DNA of 64,000 nucleotides. It comes from Tenuifilum thalassicum (GTDB lineage: Bacteria > Bacteroidota > Bacteroidia > Bacteroidales > Tenuifilaceae). Location of the stretch: positions 2,340,581-2,404,580 of the forward strand of contig NZ_CP041345.1 of NCBI RefSeq assembly GCF_013265555.1, written 5' to 3'. The notes below the pieces were generated by a model that saw nothing but the letters and a program-made list of their open reading frames with translations, was not told the DNA's origin and did not search any database. The translations under genes were made by a program, and so were the position numbers. Below, in pieces: positions 10,095 through 22,057 of this stretch (position 1 is its first letter; each line of letters starts with the position of its first letter).

Positions 10095-11237
10095 ATGAAA
10101 AAAATTAGGATTATCCTCATACTACCTGTTACTCTTTTTGTTTTAAATGTCAATGCACAAAACTTCAAGGGCCATTTAAAGCTGCTTAACAATCTATTTA
10201 TCCCTCACCCCGACACGTTAGTATGGTTTAACGACCAAACCATTGACAATAGGTTGGAGTTCAGATGGCAATCATTTGACTTCCTTAAGTTTGAAGCACA
10301 AGTTAGGAACAGATTTATTTATGGCGATTTTGTTGAATTCATTCCAGATTACGCTTCATTTCTCGATGATAATAGCGGCTACCTCGACCTTTCATTCATT
10401 TGGGCCAATGCGCGTTCGTTTGTTGGTCATACCGAGTTTGACAGGCTTTTTGCACAGTTCACTTACCACGACATCGAACTAACAATAGGTAGACAGCGCG
10501 TAAACTGGGGAATTGATTTGGTATGGAACCCCAACGATATTTTCAACACATTCTCATACCTAGACATTGAATACCCCGAACGAAGGGGAACAGATGCCAT
10601 CACACTAAAATACTACACTGGCACACTTGCTTTTGCAGAACTTGTTTTCAGTCCTGGAAGGTCGGCCGACAGCAGCACCTATGGAGTTAGATATCGAACC
10701 AATATTCTCTCAACAGATGCACAAATTATTGCTGCTCGAATGCCTACCCATTATGTGATTGGAGGAGGTTTCACTTCGGGCTTGGGACAATTTGCTGTAA
10801 GAAGCGAATTTTCCATTTTTTTCAAGGATAACAACAATTATAGCAATGGCGTATTAGCAACACTTTCGGCTGACCGGTCATTTGGTGATGGTAGCTTTAT
10901 GCAATTTGGCTTACTATACAACTCGTTTGGGAGTAAAAACGTTAGAGAACCGTTAAGTCTAATACAACCACGAATTCAAAGCCCCATGATGCTAAGCCAA
11001 GGGAAAGTAAACCTTTTTGTAGGATTTAACACCACAATCCGAACACTTTTCACCCCATCAATATCAATTCTGGCAAACCCTTCGGATGGTTCAGCTGCAA
11101 TTATACCTGGAATTGGATATTCAGCTTCCAATAATCTAACCCTTGCACTGAATGGCATGCTGCTAACTGGCAATAGCAACGATGAATACCCAAACCTTGG
11201 ACAGCTAGCATACTTCAAAGTTCAATGGAACTTTTAA
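10095..11237 (+). CDS. Outer-membrane beta-barrel of the export operon (DUF1302/alginate-export-like)
   Basis: 380 residues from the ATG at 10095. A longer frame begins at 10056 inside the ATPase gene, but the signal peptide MKKIRIILILPVTLFVLN…AQ starts at 10095. The body alternates polar and aromatic residues as a beta-barrel does. It contains LTIGRQRVNWGIDLVWNPND…ERRGTDAI, similar to the 'GRQ…WG…P.D.F…RRG.DA' signature of DUF1302 and alginate-export type barrels. The protein ends in aromatic FKVQWNF, a typical C-terminal outer-membrane insertion signal. Being last in the TetR-LolA-ABC operon, it is the likely outer-membrane receiver or exit of the system. Family assignment rests on motif memory, not on a search. 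Confidence 0.75.
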   Translation: MKKIRIILILPVTLFVLNVNAQNFKGHLKLLNNLFIPHPDTLVWFNDQTIDNRLEFRWQSFDFLKFEAQVRNRFIYGDFVEFIPDYASFLDDNSGYLDLSFIWANARSFVGHTEFDRLFAQFTYHDIELTIGRQRVNWGIDLVWNPNDIFNTFSYLDIEYPERRGTDAITLKYYTGTLAFAELVFSPGRSADSSTYGVRYRTNILSTDAQIIAARMPTHYVIGGGFTSGLGQFAVRSEFSIFFKDNNNYSNGVLATLSADRSFGDGSFMQFGLLYNSFGSKNVREPLSLIQPRIQSPMMLSQGKVNLFVGFNTTIRTLFTPSISILANPSDGSAAIIPGIGYSASNNLTLALNGMLLTGNSNDEYPNLGQLAYFKVQWNF

Positions 11238-11245
11238 ATCTTTCC

Positions 11246-11629
11246 CTAAATCTTGGCCTTTTTTAAATGTTTCTTTTTCATTGAAACCAAAACAAAAACT
11301 GTATGCATTTTTTGGTTTGAAATCGTCATTTTGCGTTCCACTTTAACATCACGAAGTTCAGCCTTAACAACCTCAGATGCAATAACCTCCTTATTCTTAC
11401 GCTTATACTCCACACTTCCTACTTTCCTTGCTAGTTGCACCTTGGCATCAATGGTAGCCTTTTTTTCAGCAATTTCAACCGTTGGAGCAGTAGCAGTACC
11501 TGACGCATATATCTTCCAAATTGATTTAGGTGGTTCATTATACCACTTTGGTATTTGATTTACATCGACCTGTGCCATGCAAGCAACAGTAAATAGCAAT
11601 AGCAGCGCTGGTAAAAGGAACTTTTTCAT
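11246..11629 (-). CDS. Small exported LPP20-like protein
   Basis: 127 residues with a signal peptide (MKKFLLPALLLLFTVACMAQ). The cysteine near the cleavage site might serve as a lipidation site, but its context (TVAC) is a poor lipobox. The mature part (WKIYASGTATAPTVEIAEKKATIDAKVQLARKVGS) resembles LPP20-type lipoproteins: a conserved G.A.A, then a helix with repeated alanines. Function of this family is unknown. The gene is convergent with the export operon, 8 bases from the barrel's stop, and is not part of it. Confidence 0.65.
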   Translation of the reverse strand: MKKFLLPALLLLFTVACMAQVDVNQIPKWYNEPPKSIWKIYASGTATAPTVEIAEKKATIDAKVQLARKVGSVEYKRKNKEVIASEVVKAELRDVKVERKMTISNQKMHTVFVLVSMKKKHLKKAKI

Positions 11630-11790
11630 AATCTAGCAATTTTAAGATATTTAGTCTCACTAAAATAATTTCACAGAATATATTATATTGTATTGACTTT
11701 CACATAAGTTACATAAAGTTAATCTAATGCTGAAATATTTTTCAATACTCCAAACATTAAACTCTTATTACAGTTTAATTTATCAATAAC

Positions 11791-11823
11791 AATACCAAAG
11801 AACCTAAGGGGCTCTTTGGTATT
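11791..11823 (-). terminator. Hairpin terminator after the SPFH gene
   Basis: An 11-bp perfect stem AATACCAAAGA (11791-11801) / TCTTTGGTATT (11813-11823) encloses an 11-base loop, just past the stop of the minus-strand SPFH gene. The T-tract on the minus strand is weak, so efficiency is uncertain. Confidence 0.65.
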
Positions 11824-11832
11824 ATTGCGAAA

Positions 11833-12789
11833 CTACTTATTGTTCAGGTTCACCATAATTCCCTGTCCGTTTCCCATCATGTAGGTTGGTAGCTGACCAT
11901 TCCATTTGTTAATCCACTCCAACTCGATAATTTTGGGATTGCTGCTTATGGATTGACCTTTAATCTTAAGCGCTTCCGATTCCCCTTTAGCCTTTTCAAT
12001 AGCAATATTTTTATCGATTGTGGCTTGTTTTAGCTGCTCCTCCTTCTGTTTGGTCACCTCAATTAGACGGAGGGCTTCCTGCTCGGCAAGTTTTTTGGCA
12101 TTAATTGCTTTTTCATACTCCTCGTTATAGTAGACCTCCCTAACATCAACATTATCAATAATTATGCGGTATTGCTGGCATTCTGACTTCAATCTTTGTA
12201 AAATCTCTTGTTGTATATCGTTGCGTTTAGTGCTGTAAGCTTCAATTGGCGTAAAGCCTGAAACAGTTAATGCTAAAGCCGATTTCAGTTTAGCTCTTAT
12301 AACATTCTCTTCAAGCCAGATATAACGTCCCGATCGACCACCATCGTTTTCGGTAACGTTTTGGTAAATCCAAGGAGCTTGGTTGGCATCAATACGCCAC
12401 GAAACAGATACATCAAACCCAAGTTTGATCCCATCCTTTGTTGGTGCCCAAATGGCATCGGAATTTGGTTTTTCGCCTTCACCTTGGGCATTTGCACAGG
12501 TGTACACCCAAACAGTCTTATCCATGTAATGAATGTTGTTCCATGGAGCAATGATGTGCCAACCGGTATGCAATGGCTCGGGGCGAACCCCGCTTGGTGT
12601 TGTGACAACGGCAACCTCCTGAGGCCCTACAACTACAATAAGCGATAGGAGTACAACAAGAATAGCACCCGCAATGCTCGATGCTACTGCCAGGGGAAGT
12701 TTTAACCTTGATAAATTAATCTTTCTTATGATTAAGGCAATAATCCCATAAATTAGAATTATCCACGAGATGATTTTTAGTAGTACCAT
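11833..12789 (-). CDS. SPFH-domain / prohibitin-family membrane protein
   Basis: 318 residues. Two hydrophobic segments lie at about 3-22 and 33-54 (LAVASSIAGAILVVLLSLIVVV). An SPFH/Band 7 domain follows (VGPQEVAVVTTPSGVRPEPLHTGWHIIAPWNNIHYMD), then a long alanine/glutamate-rich coiled coil (EKAINAKKLAEQEALRLIEVT…). The family forms large inner-membrane rings that organise membrane microdomains or regulate FtsH-like proteases. A −7 element TAACTTTG lies at 12818-12825, and a hairpin follows the gene, so it is probably monocistronic. Confidence 0.88.
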   Translation of the reverse strand: MVLLKIISWIILIYGIIALIIRKINLSRLKLPLAVASSIAGAILVVLLSLIVVVGPQEVAVVTTPSGVRPEPLHTGWHIIAPWNNIHYMDKTVWVYTCANAQGEGEKPNSDAIWAPTKDGIKLGFDVSVSWRIDANQAPWIYQNVTENDGGRSGRYIWLEENVIRAKLKSALALTVSGFTPIEAYSTKRNDIQQEILQRLKSECQQYRIIIDNVDVREVYYNEEYEKAINAKKLAEQEALRLIEVTKQKEEQLKQATIDKNIAIEKAKGESEALKIKGQSISSNPKIIELEWINKWNGQLPTYMMGNGQGIMVNLNNK

Positions 12790-13155
12790 GGTTTTTATAG
12801 GTTTAGTTATGCTTTTCCAAAGTTATTACAAATCTTTTATTGGATATTGTCTCAAATAATAAATATAATGAGTGTACACCCACCTCACATTTTACTCTTA
12901 ATAAATATTCAGGGCACACATTCGTGCAACAAAGCACTTTAATAAACATTTGTCAAATTATTGGCAATATTAGTCAAAAATAGTAATATGAAATTTGAAA
13001 ATATTTTTAATACGTTGAACCTTTGTATAATAGCCTCGTATACATTTTAGGTTTTAAGTGGTAACATGTTTGAAAGCGATAGTTGATCAACATTAAATTA
13101 ATTTTTTTTTGATTAAAATTTACGATATTATTTAATTTCTTATAAATAGATAAAA
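12790..13155. other. Divergent intergenic region (SPFH gene / giant adhesin)
   Basis: 366 AT-rich bases with no supported gene. It holds the minus-strand −7 element TAACTTTG (12818-12825) for the SPFH gene. On the plus side the last 70 bases are extremely AT-rich, with no clear TAnnTTTG, so the adhesin promoter is not identified. Confidence 0.6.
12818..12825 (-). promoter_or_regulatory. −7 promoter element of the SPFH gene
   Basis: TAACTTTG on the minus strand fits the Bacteroidota consensus TAnnTTTG, 29-36 bases before the start codon. No TTTG −33 box at the usual spacing was found. Confidence 0.45.
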
Positions 13156-16100
13156 ATGAGCGTTAAAAAACTAATTATTCGATTCTTAGCCATAGTGCAG
13201 GTTTTTGTGCTTTCGTATGGTTTTGCAACTGCCCAGGAGGTATGCAACGATGGGAAGGATAATGATGGAGATGGGTTAATCGATTGTTATGATAGTGATT
13301 GTAGAGGAAATTCACAATGTTCATATTTCTTTTATAACCTACCTATCCCCGAGTGTAGTGCCAAACCACCGGTTTTTTACACATGGTCGCTTCAGGAGAA
13401 GTTTAATACGAACGAGGCAAATGGTGGTACATTATCGGGAACACCACCATTCCCAATTGACCAGCGTTGTGCTGTTTTCGTGGGGGATTTAGATTCTGAT
13501 GGAGTACCGGAACTAGTTGGAAAAGATGGTGGAACCGATGGGAAAGTACAAGTATTTAGTGGAATAAACGGTAAGCATATTGCCGATTTTGCTGTAACCA
13601 GCCATGCCTTTACTCAGGTTGCACTAGGTGATGTAGATAATGATGGGAATGGGGATATTTTTCTTGTAGATAACTCCGCTAACCTTGTTAGGCTAGAGTT
13701 TAACCCAACCACCAAGTCCCTTGAATTACCAAGTGAATTCACACAAAACTCTGTTACTAGCAATCAGCAATCACCACAGCTAGCCGATTTTAATCAGGAT
13801 GGCATACCCGAGGTATATGTAGGTAATAAAATTTATAATGCCATAACTGGCGACCTTTTAGCTTCAGGCACTGGCAACATGGGTAAGCATAGCCAAAATG
13901 ATTCCTGGCCCATTGCCTATAATGTTTTTAATGAAAGCGATTTGGATCCTGATGGAGTTGGTGCTTTTGGCCCAGAAGCTAATGGATTGGAGTTGATTGC
14001 CGGCAATCAGATTTACCTGGTTGATGCTACAAACTATAGCACTACAGGGACTTTTAGCCTAATTCTTGCAGCAGAATTCCCAGCTGGGAATATTGTCACA
14101 TCAAGCGGGGCAACCATTTCCAGTGCCGATGGTTACACAAGTCTTGGCGACCTGAATGGCGATAAGCATGCCGATGTGATTGTTACTACTAATGGTGATG
14201 ACGGCTACTCCTACATATATGCCTACGACCCAATGGAGCTAAAACAAATAGGAGTTGCATACCAATTCCCTAATAAAAATAGTAAATCGGGTAGATGTAA
14301 TGTAGCCGATTTTGATGGGGATGGAGAATTGGAAATTGCAACTGCTGGACAAAACGAGTATGTAGTACTTGAAACAGACTTAACTCTTAAATGGCGTAAA
14401 AATGGGCTTGACGATGGTTCTGCCCAAACAGGTAGTACTGTCTTTGACTTTGAGGGCGATGGTTCTGCCGAAGTGGTTTATAGTGACGAGGAGTACCTTT
14501 ATGTTTGGAGTGGAGCCGATGGTAGAGAGCTGGCAAGGGTAACATCTCGTTCTGGGACAAGAACAGACTACCCATTGGTTGCCGATGCCGACAATGACGG
14601 TCAAGCTGAAATTATTGTTACTGCACAATATGGGAATGGGCCATCCCCCTATTCCGATGGTTTGGGTTGGATTAGCGTCTATCGTTCTGCCGATGCACCG
14701 TGGGTTCCAGCACGCAAGACTTGGAACCAGCACGGCTATTTTGTTACCAATATTAACGATGACCTCTCAATTCCTGTGGAGCAGCAAGACTTTATCTCGC
14801 CATGGTTTCATGATGACTTTAATACGGCTTTCAATCAGTTTTTGGTTCAAACAACCTACCTCACCTTTGAAGGGCAGCCGACTTTTGCTACTGGCGATAT
14901 CACCACCGAAAATGTTGAATTCGATCTTTCGCAATGCCCTATTGATGGTACTGTGAAATTTACACTTACCTTCGAGAACCATGGTTCATGGAAAATACCC
15001 CGATATACTCCAATTGCATTCTACGATGGTGACCCATACCAACCAGGGGCCGTTTATCTCGATAGCATGCTTATACCCGTTAACATTGAACCGGGTGAAA
15101 CATACACGCTTTCCGGCGAGGTAAAAGACCCGAATAACGATGGCAAGATGAACCTCTATGTTTTGGTTAACCATAGCCATTTTAGGGTTGATGGAACCCC
15201 TCTGAATCTACCCCTTCAGGCTGGAACCATAAATTCACCAACCCTGGAATGTGACTACGATAATAATCTTGGCTTTATTGTAAGAATTAACAACTGTGTG
15301 GCAATATCAAATCCCGAAGTTGATTTGGACAGAAATAACAGTAGCGGCGTTTCGGGTAACGACTACCAGATTGGTTTTGCCGTGGGAGAAACAACAACCT
15401 ATAAAGTTACCGATGAGGATGTCTTTATTCGTGATGCCGATTCACCTAACAGCCTTAAGCGAGCTGTGGTAACATTAACTAATCCGCTAGACCCCGAGGA
15501 AACTCTTGGAATAACTACTACTGGCCAAAATTACGCCGATCAGTATGGCATAACGGTAAACATAACGCCCACAAAAGTTACTCTCACAAGCCTAGGAAAA
15601 TCACTTCTGGAATATGAGCGTGTTCTTAAAAACATTACCTATAGCAATACCAACACCTCTCCTAATATGACCAATAGGGTTATTACTGTTGAGGTTAGCG
15701 ATGAATATTTATCTAACGACCCGTTAGCACAAACTACAGTAATATACACCAACCGTCCAAACATCGATTTGGATAAGGATAATAGCTCTGGTGCTACAGG
15801 AAACGACTTTAAAACAACCTATACCGAGGGTGATGGTAAAATTACCTTTGTTGATTCCGATGCCGAAATAACCGATGCCGATGGAACTACTATTTCCGAA
15901 GCAATTATCACGTTAACCAACAAAATAGATGGTACATTTGAAGATATCGAAGTGCCATTCTCATTACCATCAGGAATTCTGAGAGACTTTTCAATACTCA
16001 CTCCAGGTAAAATAAGATTCTATGGAGACGCCTCCTTTGCTGATTACATGACAGCAATTTCTTCGTTAACCTATAGAAACTATAGCGAAGATCCAACCCC

Positions 16101-19100
16101 GGGAGATAGAACAATTGAGATTACTGTTAATGATGGGAAGATTGACTCTAAAATTGCAACTTCAACAATTACCGTTGTGCCTGTAAATGACAATCCAGCT
16201 ATTTCAGGTTCAAATGAGGCTGCTGTGTATACTTCTGGTAATCTTCAAGTACTTCCTCTTCCTGAAATAACAGATCTCGATGACGATCATTTAAAAATGG
16301 CCACCATATCCATAACTACCGGTTTTGTGCCAGGTGGCGAAGATGTGCTTTCATTCACCCCCGAATTTGGGATCACCGGAACCTACGATAATTCAACCGG
16401 CATTTTAACTTTATCAGGAGATGCAACAATTGACAATTACAGGACAGTTATTGGTTCTGTTGAATTCTCTTCAACTCTTGCTACTAGTAATGCTAATCGC
16501 GCTGTGGCAGTAAAAGTTGTCGACCCAAACAATGGAGAAAGTAACGTTTTTCATAGAACAATTATTCTGATAAACACTACAGGTAACGATGCTCCTTATG
16601 CAGCCAACGATGACTATTCCGTGTTCAAAAGCAACACACTTACAAAAGCCGCTCCAGGAGTAATGGAAAACGACCTTGATCCTGATAGCAACCCAATAAA
16701 CGTAAGCCCAACAGTTAGTGCAACTGGCTCGCTGAACGGTACCCTTGTAGTTAATGCGGACGGATCATTCAACTACGACCCTGATGAAACCAATCCTGCA
16801 ATCTCAGTATTAAACTATGGAGAAAGCGTTTCGGAAACTTTCACCTATACAATTACCGATGGAACAGTTTCATCTAATACTGCTACAATTACCTTCGTGA
16901 TTAAAGGGGAAAACAACAATCCTGTTGCAGTTGCCGACTCATACTCAGTTGATCAAGACGCAAACCTCATTCAATCAGCACCTGGATTATTGGGTAACGA
17001 TTCCGATCCTGACGGGATTACTGGTGTTGAGGTTAAAATGGTAAATAGTTCATACTCTTCTGTGATAAGGAGTGCTTATGGAACACTCACATGGTATGGC
17101 GATGGTAGTTTTATTTATAAACCCGACAACTCAAATCCATCTGTTCAAGCCCTAAAAGTTGGTCAAAGTTTAACCGACAATTTCACTTATACCATCGAAG
17201 ATCCACACCATGGGCAAGGATCTTCTACATTAGCAATAAACATTCAAGGCACAAACGACCCTCCATACATTTATGCAGGTAAACTTGATGAGGTTGTAGA
17301 AAAGAATACCAACCTTACTTTTAACGATGTTAATGCCAACAAGATATATATAACCGATAACGATAACGATGACCAGAATGTAACCATTACAGTTACCAAC
17401 GGTACATTCACGCTTGCTACCACTGCTGGTTTAACATCGGTTACTGGTGACGGAACAGCCAATGTTTCATTTACTGGTGGTTTAGCCAATGTAAACAGTG
17501 CCCTTGATGGTGCAACATTTACACCAACCAACAATTTTACAGGTAACGCATCGGTTGTAATTGATACTTGGGATCAACAAGCTGGAACCCCGGCTGAAAC
17601 TCGCGACAATGAAACCATTAACATCCTTGTAACCGATCCGAATAATGCTCCGGTTGTAACATTACCAACATCGCATTCAATTAACGAAGACCAAACGATT
17701 ACTTACACATCTGCAGAACTCAATATTTCTGATGCCAATGGTGATGACCAAACTGTAACTATTTACGTTTCTAATGGTGTGTTTAACCTTTCCCAAACCA
17801 CTGGTTTAAATGGATTAGTGGGGAATGGTACAAGTAACTTGACCTTCTCTGGCGCTCTTACAGATATTAATAACGCTTTGAACGGTGCAACATTTACACC
17901 AATCTTAAATTTCAGCGGTTCAGCTAAAGTTCAAGTTTATACAAACGATGGCAAAGGAGGTAGCGATGTAAAGTCCGACAACATAACTGTAATTGATGTG
18001 GATGAAGCCCCTGTTGCTAATGACGATTATAAAACAATCGACGAAGACAACCAAGTTACCCTATATGTCCTTTCAAACGATGAGGACAAGGATGGGAATG
18101 GGATTTCAATAATCTCTCACACCAATCCTAGCCATGGTACTTTGGTCGACAATCTGGATGGAACCTTTACTTATACTCCAGATGCAAATTACAACGGAAG
18201 CGATAGTTTCACCTATACAATTCAGGATGGTGATGCTACCAATCCGGATTCTGATGTCGCTACTGTAACCATAACTATCAATGCAGTTAACGACTCACCC
18301 TCCATCTCAAACGGTAGCAAAACCATCGACGAGAACACATCCAACGGGACATCAGTGTATAATGTAAACGACGACAACACGAACAGCGACACAGATGTGG
18401 ATGGCGATGCCATCTCTTACAGCATAACTGCAGGTAACGGAAGCGGAGCGTTTGCAATAGACGCATCGACTGGCAATATTACGGTTGCTGACGCCACCAA
18501 GCTGGACTTCGAGACAACCACCATATTCAACCTCACCGTTCAGGCTTCCGATGGTACACTCACCGACAATGCAACGATTACCATCAACCTTAACGATGTC
18601 AACGAGGCTCCTGCAATCTCCGATGCTAGCGTGAGCATCGACGAGAACTCGCCCAACGGAACTTCGGTGTTTAACGTGAATGATGACAGTTCCGGTAATG
18701 ATACCGATATTGATGGCAATGCCATCACCTACAGCATTACGGCTGGTAACGGAAGCGGTGCGTTTGCTATAAACCCATCTACCGGAGAGATTACCGTTGC
18801 TGATGCAACCAAGCTCGACTTCGAGACAACCAGCATATTCAACCTCACCGTTCAGGCTTCCGATGGTACACTCACCGACAATGCAACGATTACCATCAAC
18901 CTTAACGATGTCAACGAGGCTCCTGCAATCTCCGATGCTAGCGTGAGCATCGACGAGAACTCGCCCAACGGAACTTCGGTGTTTAACGTGAATGATGACA
19001 GTTCCGGTAATGATACCGATATTGATGGCAATGCCATCTCCTACAGCATTACGGCTGGTAACGGAAGCGGTGCGTTTGCTATAAACCCATCTACCGGAGA

Positions 19101-22035
19101 GATTACCGTTGCTGATGCAACCAAGCTCGACTTCGAGACAACCAGCATATTCAACCTCACCGTTCAGGCTTCCGATGGTACACTCACCGACAATGCAACG
19201 ATTACCATCAACCTTAACGATGTCAACGAGGCTCCTGCAATCTCCGATGCTAGCGTGAGCATCGACGAGAACTCGCCCAACGGAACTTCGGTGTTTAACG
19301 TGAATGATGACAGATCCGGTAACGATACCGATATTGATGGCGATGCCATCTCCTACAGCATTACGGCTGGTGACGGTAGCGGTGCGTTTGCAATAAACCC
19401 ATCTACCGGAGAGATTACCGTTGCTGATGCAACCAAGCTCGACTTCGAGACAACTAGCACCTTCAACCTCACCGTTCAGGCTTCAGATGGTACCCTTACA
19501 GACAATGCAACGATTACCATCAACCTTAACGATGTCAACGAGGCTCCTGCAATCTCCGATGCTAGCGTGAGCATCGACGAGAACTCGCCCAACGGAACTT
19601 CGGTGTTTAACGTGAATGATGACAGCTCCGGTAACGATACCGATATTGATGGCGATGCCATCACCTACAGCATTACGGCTGGTAACGGTAGCAATGCTTT
19701 TGCAATAAACTCTTCAACCGGAGAGATTACGGTTAATGACGCCACCAAGCTGGACTTCGAGACCACAACCTCTTTCAGCCTGACCGTTCAGGCTAGCGAT
19801 GGAACCCTAACCGATGCTGCCACCATCACCATCAACCTTAATGGTATTAACGAGGCCCCCTCCATCTCAAACGCTAGCACAACCATCGACGAGAACACAT
19901 CCAACGGGACATCAGTGTATAATGTAAACGACGACAACACGAACAGCGACACAGATGTGGATGGCGATGCCATATCTTACAGCATAACTGCAGGTAACGG
20001 AAGCGGAGCGTTTGCAATAGACGCATCGACTGGCAATATTACGGTTGCCGACGCCACCAAGCTGGACTACGAGACCACCACCTCTTTCAGCCTGACCGTT
20101 GAGGCTAGCGATGGAACCCTAACCGATGTTGCCACCATCACCATCAACCTTAATGGTATTAACGAGGCCCCCTCCATCTCAAACGGTAGCACAACCATCG
20201 ATGAGAACACATCCAACGGGACCTTAGTGTATAATGTAAACGACGACAACACGAACAGCGACACAGATGTGGATGGCGATGCTATCTCTTACAGCATAAC
20301 TGCAGGTAACGGAAGCGGAGCGTTTGCAATAGACGCATCGACTGGCAATATTACGGTTGCTGACGCCACCAAGCTGGACTACGAGACCACCACCTCTTTC
20401 AGCCTGACCGTTGAGGCTAGCGATGGCACCCTAACCGATGTTGCAATTATTACGATAAATTTGAACAACTTAGCCGAATATTCTCCAGTAATTTCAGATA
20501 AAACTGTTGATTTACCAGAGGATGCCCCCAACGGCACATCAGTTTACGATGTAAATGACGACAATACCCTAGGCGACACCGACGCCGACGGCCAGGCAAT
20601 AGCCTACAGCATCACCGGAGGTAACACCGACGGCATATTTGACATCGACCCAAATACCGGACAGATAACCGTTGCCGACAACACCAACCTCGACTACGAG
20701 ACAACCACCTCATACACCCTGACCGTTCATGCCGTGGATACCGATGGAAACTCGGATGATGCTGTTATCACCGTCAACATCACCAACGTGCCCGAGAATG
20801 GCCCCGCCATCTCCGACCACACAACCAGCATCCCCGAGGATGCACCCAACGGCACACCGGTTTACAACGTGAACGACGACAATTCGGGCATCGATACCGA
20901 CGCCGACGGCCAGGCAATAACCTACAGCATCACCGCGGGTAACGCCGACGGCATATTTGACATCGACCCAAATACCGGACAGATAACCGTGGCCGACAAC
21001 ACCAACCTCGACTACGAGACCACCACCTCATACGCCCTTACCGTTCATGCCGTGGATACTGATGGAAACTCGGATGACGCTGTTATCACCGTCAACATCA
21101 CCAACGTGCCTGAGAATGGCCCCGCCATCTCCGACCACACAACCAGCATCCCAGAGGATGCCGCAAATGGCACATCGGTTTACGATGTGAACGACGATAA
21201 CTCGGGTAGCGATACCGACGCCGATGGTCAGGCTATCACCTACAGCATAACTGCGGGTAACGCCGACGGAATCTTTGGCATCGACCCAAATACCGGACAG
21301 ATAACCGTTGCCGACAACACCAACCTCGACTACGAGACAACCACATCGTACGCCCTTACCGTTCACGCAGTGGATACCGATGGCAACGCCGACGATGCAA
21401 CCATTACCGTGAACATTACCGATGTTCCCGAAAATGGCCCTGCCATCTCCGACCACACAACCAGCATCCCCGAGGATGCACCCAACGGCACATCAGTTTA
21501 CGATGTGAACGACGATAATACCCTAGGCGACACCGATGCTGACGGCCAGGCAATTAGCTACAACATCATAAATGGTGATATGGATGGTATTTTTGCCATA
21601 GAACCATCCAGCGGTTTAATAACTGTAGTTGATAATACTAAACTAAATTCAAAGGCAACACCTGTTTATTATCTGGAAGTTAGAGCTGCTGATACCGATG
21701 GTAATACTGACGATGCGATAATAACCGTTAATATTACTGAAGTTGAGACAGGTTTAGATATTCCCGAAGGAATCTCACCCGGTGATGGTATTCATAACGA
21801 CACCTTTGAAATTGGCGGTCTTGAGCAATTTCAACAGGTTTCCATAAGAATTTATAACCGTTGGGGCAATATCGTTTACAAATCAGACAACTATAAGAAC
21901 GATTGGGATGGAACCAACAATATGAGAAATGGATTAGGAACAAAATTACCTTCGGGAACCTATTTCTACATCCTTGAAATAAAAGATAATGGCAAGAAGT
22001 ATAGTGGTTATGTATACTTAAAACGTATGGATTAA
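13156..22035 (+). CDS. Giant cadherin-repeat adhesin with T9SS type B sorting domain
   Basis: 2959 residues with a signal peptide ending near ATAQ (about residue 27). A Cys-rich calcium motif ([20 protein letters not shown]) follows. About seven FG-GAP/VCBS motifs lie between 105 and 485 ([70 protein letters not shown]), implying a calcium-binding beta-propeller. A CARDB-like region lies near 570-720. Cadherin-like, VCBS and Ig-like modules continue to ~1715. Seven 104-residue cadherin repeats (1717-2444) and four 106-residue repeats (2446-2869) precede a CHU_C/type B sorting domain (2870-2959: [18 protein letters not shown] … [12 protein letters not shown] … SGYVYLKR). It is inferred to be a long surface adhesin. 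The following PorP/SprF and OmpA genes are its likely dedicated secretion partners. Confidence 0.95.
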   Translation: MSVKKLIIRFLAIVQVFVLSYGFATAQEVCNDGKDNDGDGLIDCYDSDCRGNSQCSYFFYNLPIPECSAKPPVFYTWSLQEKFNTNEANGGTLSGTPPFPIDQRCAVFVGDLDSDGVPELVGKDGGTDGKVQVFSGINGKHIADFAVTSHAFTQVALGDVDNDGNGDIFLVDNSANLVRLEFNPTTKSLELPSEFTQNSVTSNQQSPQLADFNQDGIPEVYVGNKIYNAITGDLLASGTGNMGKHSQNDSWPIAYNVFNESDLDPDGVGAFGPEANGLELIAGNQIYLVDATNYSTTGTFSLILAAEFPAGNIVTSSGATISSADGYTSLGDLNGDKHADVIVTTNGDDGYSYIYAYDPMELKQIGVAYQFPNKNSKSGRCNVADFDGDGELEIATAGQNEYVVLETDLTLKWRKNGLDDGSAQTGSTVFDFEGDGSAEVVYSDEEYLYVWSGADGRELARVTSRSGTRTDYPLVADADNDGQAEIIVTAQYGNGPSPYSDGLGWISVYRSADAPWVPARKTWNQHGYFVTNINDDLSIPVEQQDFISPWFHDDFNTAFNQFLVQTTYLTFEGQPTFATGDITTENVEFDLSQCPIDGTVKFTLTFENHGSWKIPRYTPIAFYDGDPYQPGAVYLDSMLIPVNIEPGETYTLSGEVKDPNNDGKMNLYVLVNHSHFRVDGTPLNLPLQAGTINSPTLECDYDNNLGFIVRINNCVAISNPEVDLDRNNSSGVSGNDYQIGFAVGETTTYKVTDEDVFIRDADSPNSLKRAVVTLTNPLDPEETLGITTTGQNYADQYGITVNITPTKVTLTSLGKSLLEYERVLKNITYSNTNTSPNMTNRVITVEVSDEYLSNDPLAQTTVIYTNRPNIDLDKDNSSGATGNDFKTTYTEGDGKITFVDSDAEITDADGTTISEAIITLTNKIDGTFEDIEVPFSLPSGILRDFSILTPGKIRFYGDASFADYMTAISSLTYRNYSEDPTPGDRTIEITVNDGKIDSKIATSTITVVPVNDNPAISGSNEAAVYTSGNLQVLPLPEITDLDDDHLKMATISITTGFVPGGEDVLSFTPEFGITGTYDNSTGILTLSGDATIDNYRTVIGSVEFSSTLATSNANRAVAVKVVDPNNGESNVFHRTIILINTTGNDAPYAANDDYSVFKSNTLTKAAPGVMENDLDPDSNPINVSPTVSATGSLNGTLVVNADGSFNYDPDETNPAISVLNYGESVSETFTYTITDGTVSSNTATITFVIKGENNNPVAVADSYSVDQDANLIQSAPGLLGNDSDPDGITGVEVKMVNSSYSSVIRSAYGTLTWYGDGSFIYKPDNSNPSVQALKVGQSLTDNFTYTIEDPHHGQGSSTLAINIQGTNDPPYIYAGKLDEVVEKNTNLTFNDVNANKIYITDNDNDDQNVTITVTNGTFTLATTAGLTSVTGDGTANVSFTGGLANVNSALDGATFTPTNNFTGNASVVIDTWDQQAGTPAETRDNETINILVTDPNNAPVVTLPTSHSINEDQTITYTSAELNISDANGDDQTVTIYVSNGVFNLSQTTGLNGLVGNGTSNLTFSGALTDINNALNGATFTPILNFSGSAKVQVYTNDGKGGSDVKSDNITVIDVDEAPVANDDYKTIDEDNQVTLYVLSNDEDKDGNGISIISHTNPSHGTLVDNLDGTFTYTPDANYNGSDSFTYTIQDGDATNPDSDVATVTITINAVNDSPSISNGSKTIDENTSNGTSVYNVNDDNTNSDTDVDGDAISYSITAGNGSGAFAIDASTGNITVADATKLDFETTTIFNLTVQASDGTLTDNATITINLNDVNEAPAISDASVSIDENSPNGTSVFNVNDDSSGNDTDIDGNAITYSITAGNGSGAFAINPSTGEITVADATKLDFETTSIFNLTVQASDGTLTDNATITINLNDVNEAPAISDASVSIDENSPNGTSVFNVNDDSSGNDTDIDGNAISYSITAGNGSGAFAINPSTGEITVADATKLDFETTSIFNLTVQASDGTLTDNATITINLNDVNEAPAISDASVSIDENSPNGTSVFNVNDDRSGNDTDIDGDAISYSITAGDGSGAFAINPSTGEITVADATKLDFETTSTFNLTVQASDGTLTDNATITINLNDVNEAPAISDASVSIDENSPNGTSVFNVNDDSSGNDTDIDGDAITYSITAGNGSNAFAINSSTGEITVNDATKLDFETTTSFSLTVQASDGTLTDAATITINLNGINEAPSISNASTTIDENTSNGTSVYNVNDDNTNSDTDVDGDAISYSITAGNGSGAFAIDASTGNITVADATKLDYETTTSFSLTVEASDGTLTDVATITINLNGINEAPSISNGSTTIDENTSNGTLVYNVNDDNTNSDTDVDGDAISYSITAGNGSGAFAIDASTGNITVADATKLDYETTTSFSLTVEASDGTLTDVAIITINLNNLAEYSPVISDKTVDLPEDAPNGTSVYDVNDDNTLGDTDADGQAIAYSITGGNTDGIFDIDPNTGQITVADNTNLDYETTTSYTLTVHAVDTDGNSDDAVITVNITNVPENGPAISDHTTSIPEDAPNGTPVYNVNDDNSGIDTDADGQAITYSITAGNADGIFDIDPNTGQITVADNTNLDYETTTSYALTVHAVDTDGNSDDAVITVNITNVPENGPAISDHTTSIPEDAANGTSVYDVNDDNSGSDTDADGQAITYSITAGNADGIFGIDPNTGQITVADNTNLDYETTTSYALTVHAVDTDGNADDATITVNITDVPENGPAISDHTTSIPEDAPNGTSVYDVNDDNTLGDTDADGQAISYNIINGDMDGIFAIEPSSGLITVVDNTKLNSKATPVYYLEVRAADTDGNTDDAIITVNITEVETGLDIPEGISPGDGIHNDTFEIGGLEQFQQVSIRIYNRWGNIVYKSDNYKNDWDGTNNMRNGLGTKLPSGTYFYILEIKDNGKKYSGYVYLKRMD
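18304..20487 (+). repeat. Array A/B: seven tandem 312-bp cadherin repeats
   Basis: Units begin at 18304, 18616, 18928, 19240, 19552, 19864 and 20176, each exactly 312 bp (104 residues: IS…IDEN…NGTSV.NVNDD…SYSITAG…ITV.DATKLD.ET…). Two sequence types exist. Units 6 and 7, plus the first part of unit 1, are type A ([19 protein letters not shown]). Units 2-4, plus the first part of unit 5, are type B ([18 protein letters not shown]). Units 2 and 3 differ at a single base in 312 by my reading. Units 1 and 5 are A/B and B/A hybrids with the switch at the same offset. Confidence 0.95.
20491..21762 (+). repeat. Array C: four tandem 318-bp cadherin repeats
   Basis: Units begin at 20491, 20809, 21127 and 21445, each 318 bp (106 residues: IS…IPEDA.NGT.VY.VNDDN…[11 protein letters not shown]…[23 protein letters not shown]). 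The middle two units are most alike; the first and last have diverged edges. The array is visibly richer in G and C (runs such as GACGCCGACGGCCAGGC) than the rest of the gene. Confidence 0.93.
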
Positions 22036-22057
22036 CCAAAAAAATATTTTTTGAGTT

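Noticed and set aside
18222-20264. Series of minus-strand frames of about 61-65 codons spaced 312 bases apart
   Set aside because: They are shadow frames of the cadherin repeats; the plus-strand protein explains them fully.
18304-21762. Direct repeats considered as a CRISPR or satellite array
   Set aside because: Repeat units of 312 and 318 bp are continuous coding sequence with cadherin motifs; there are no spacers or short palindromic repeats.
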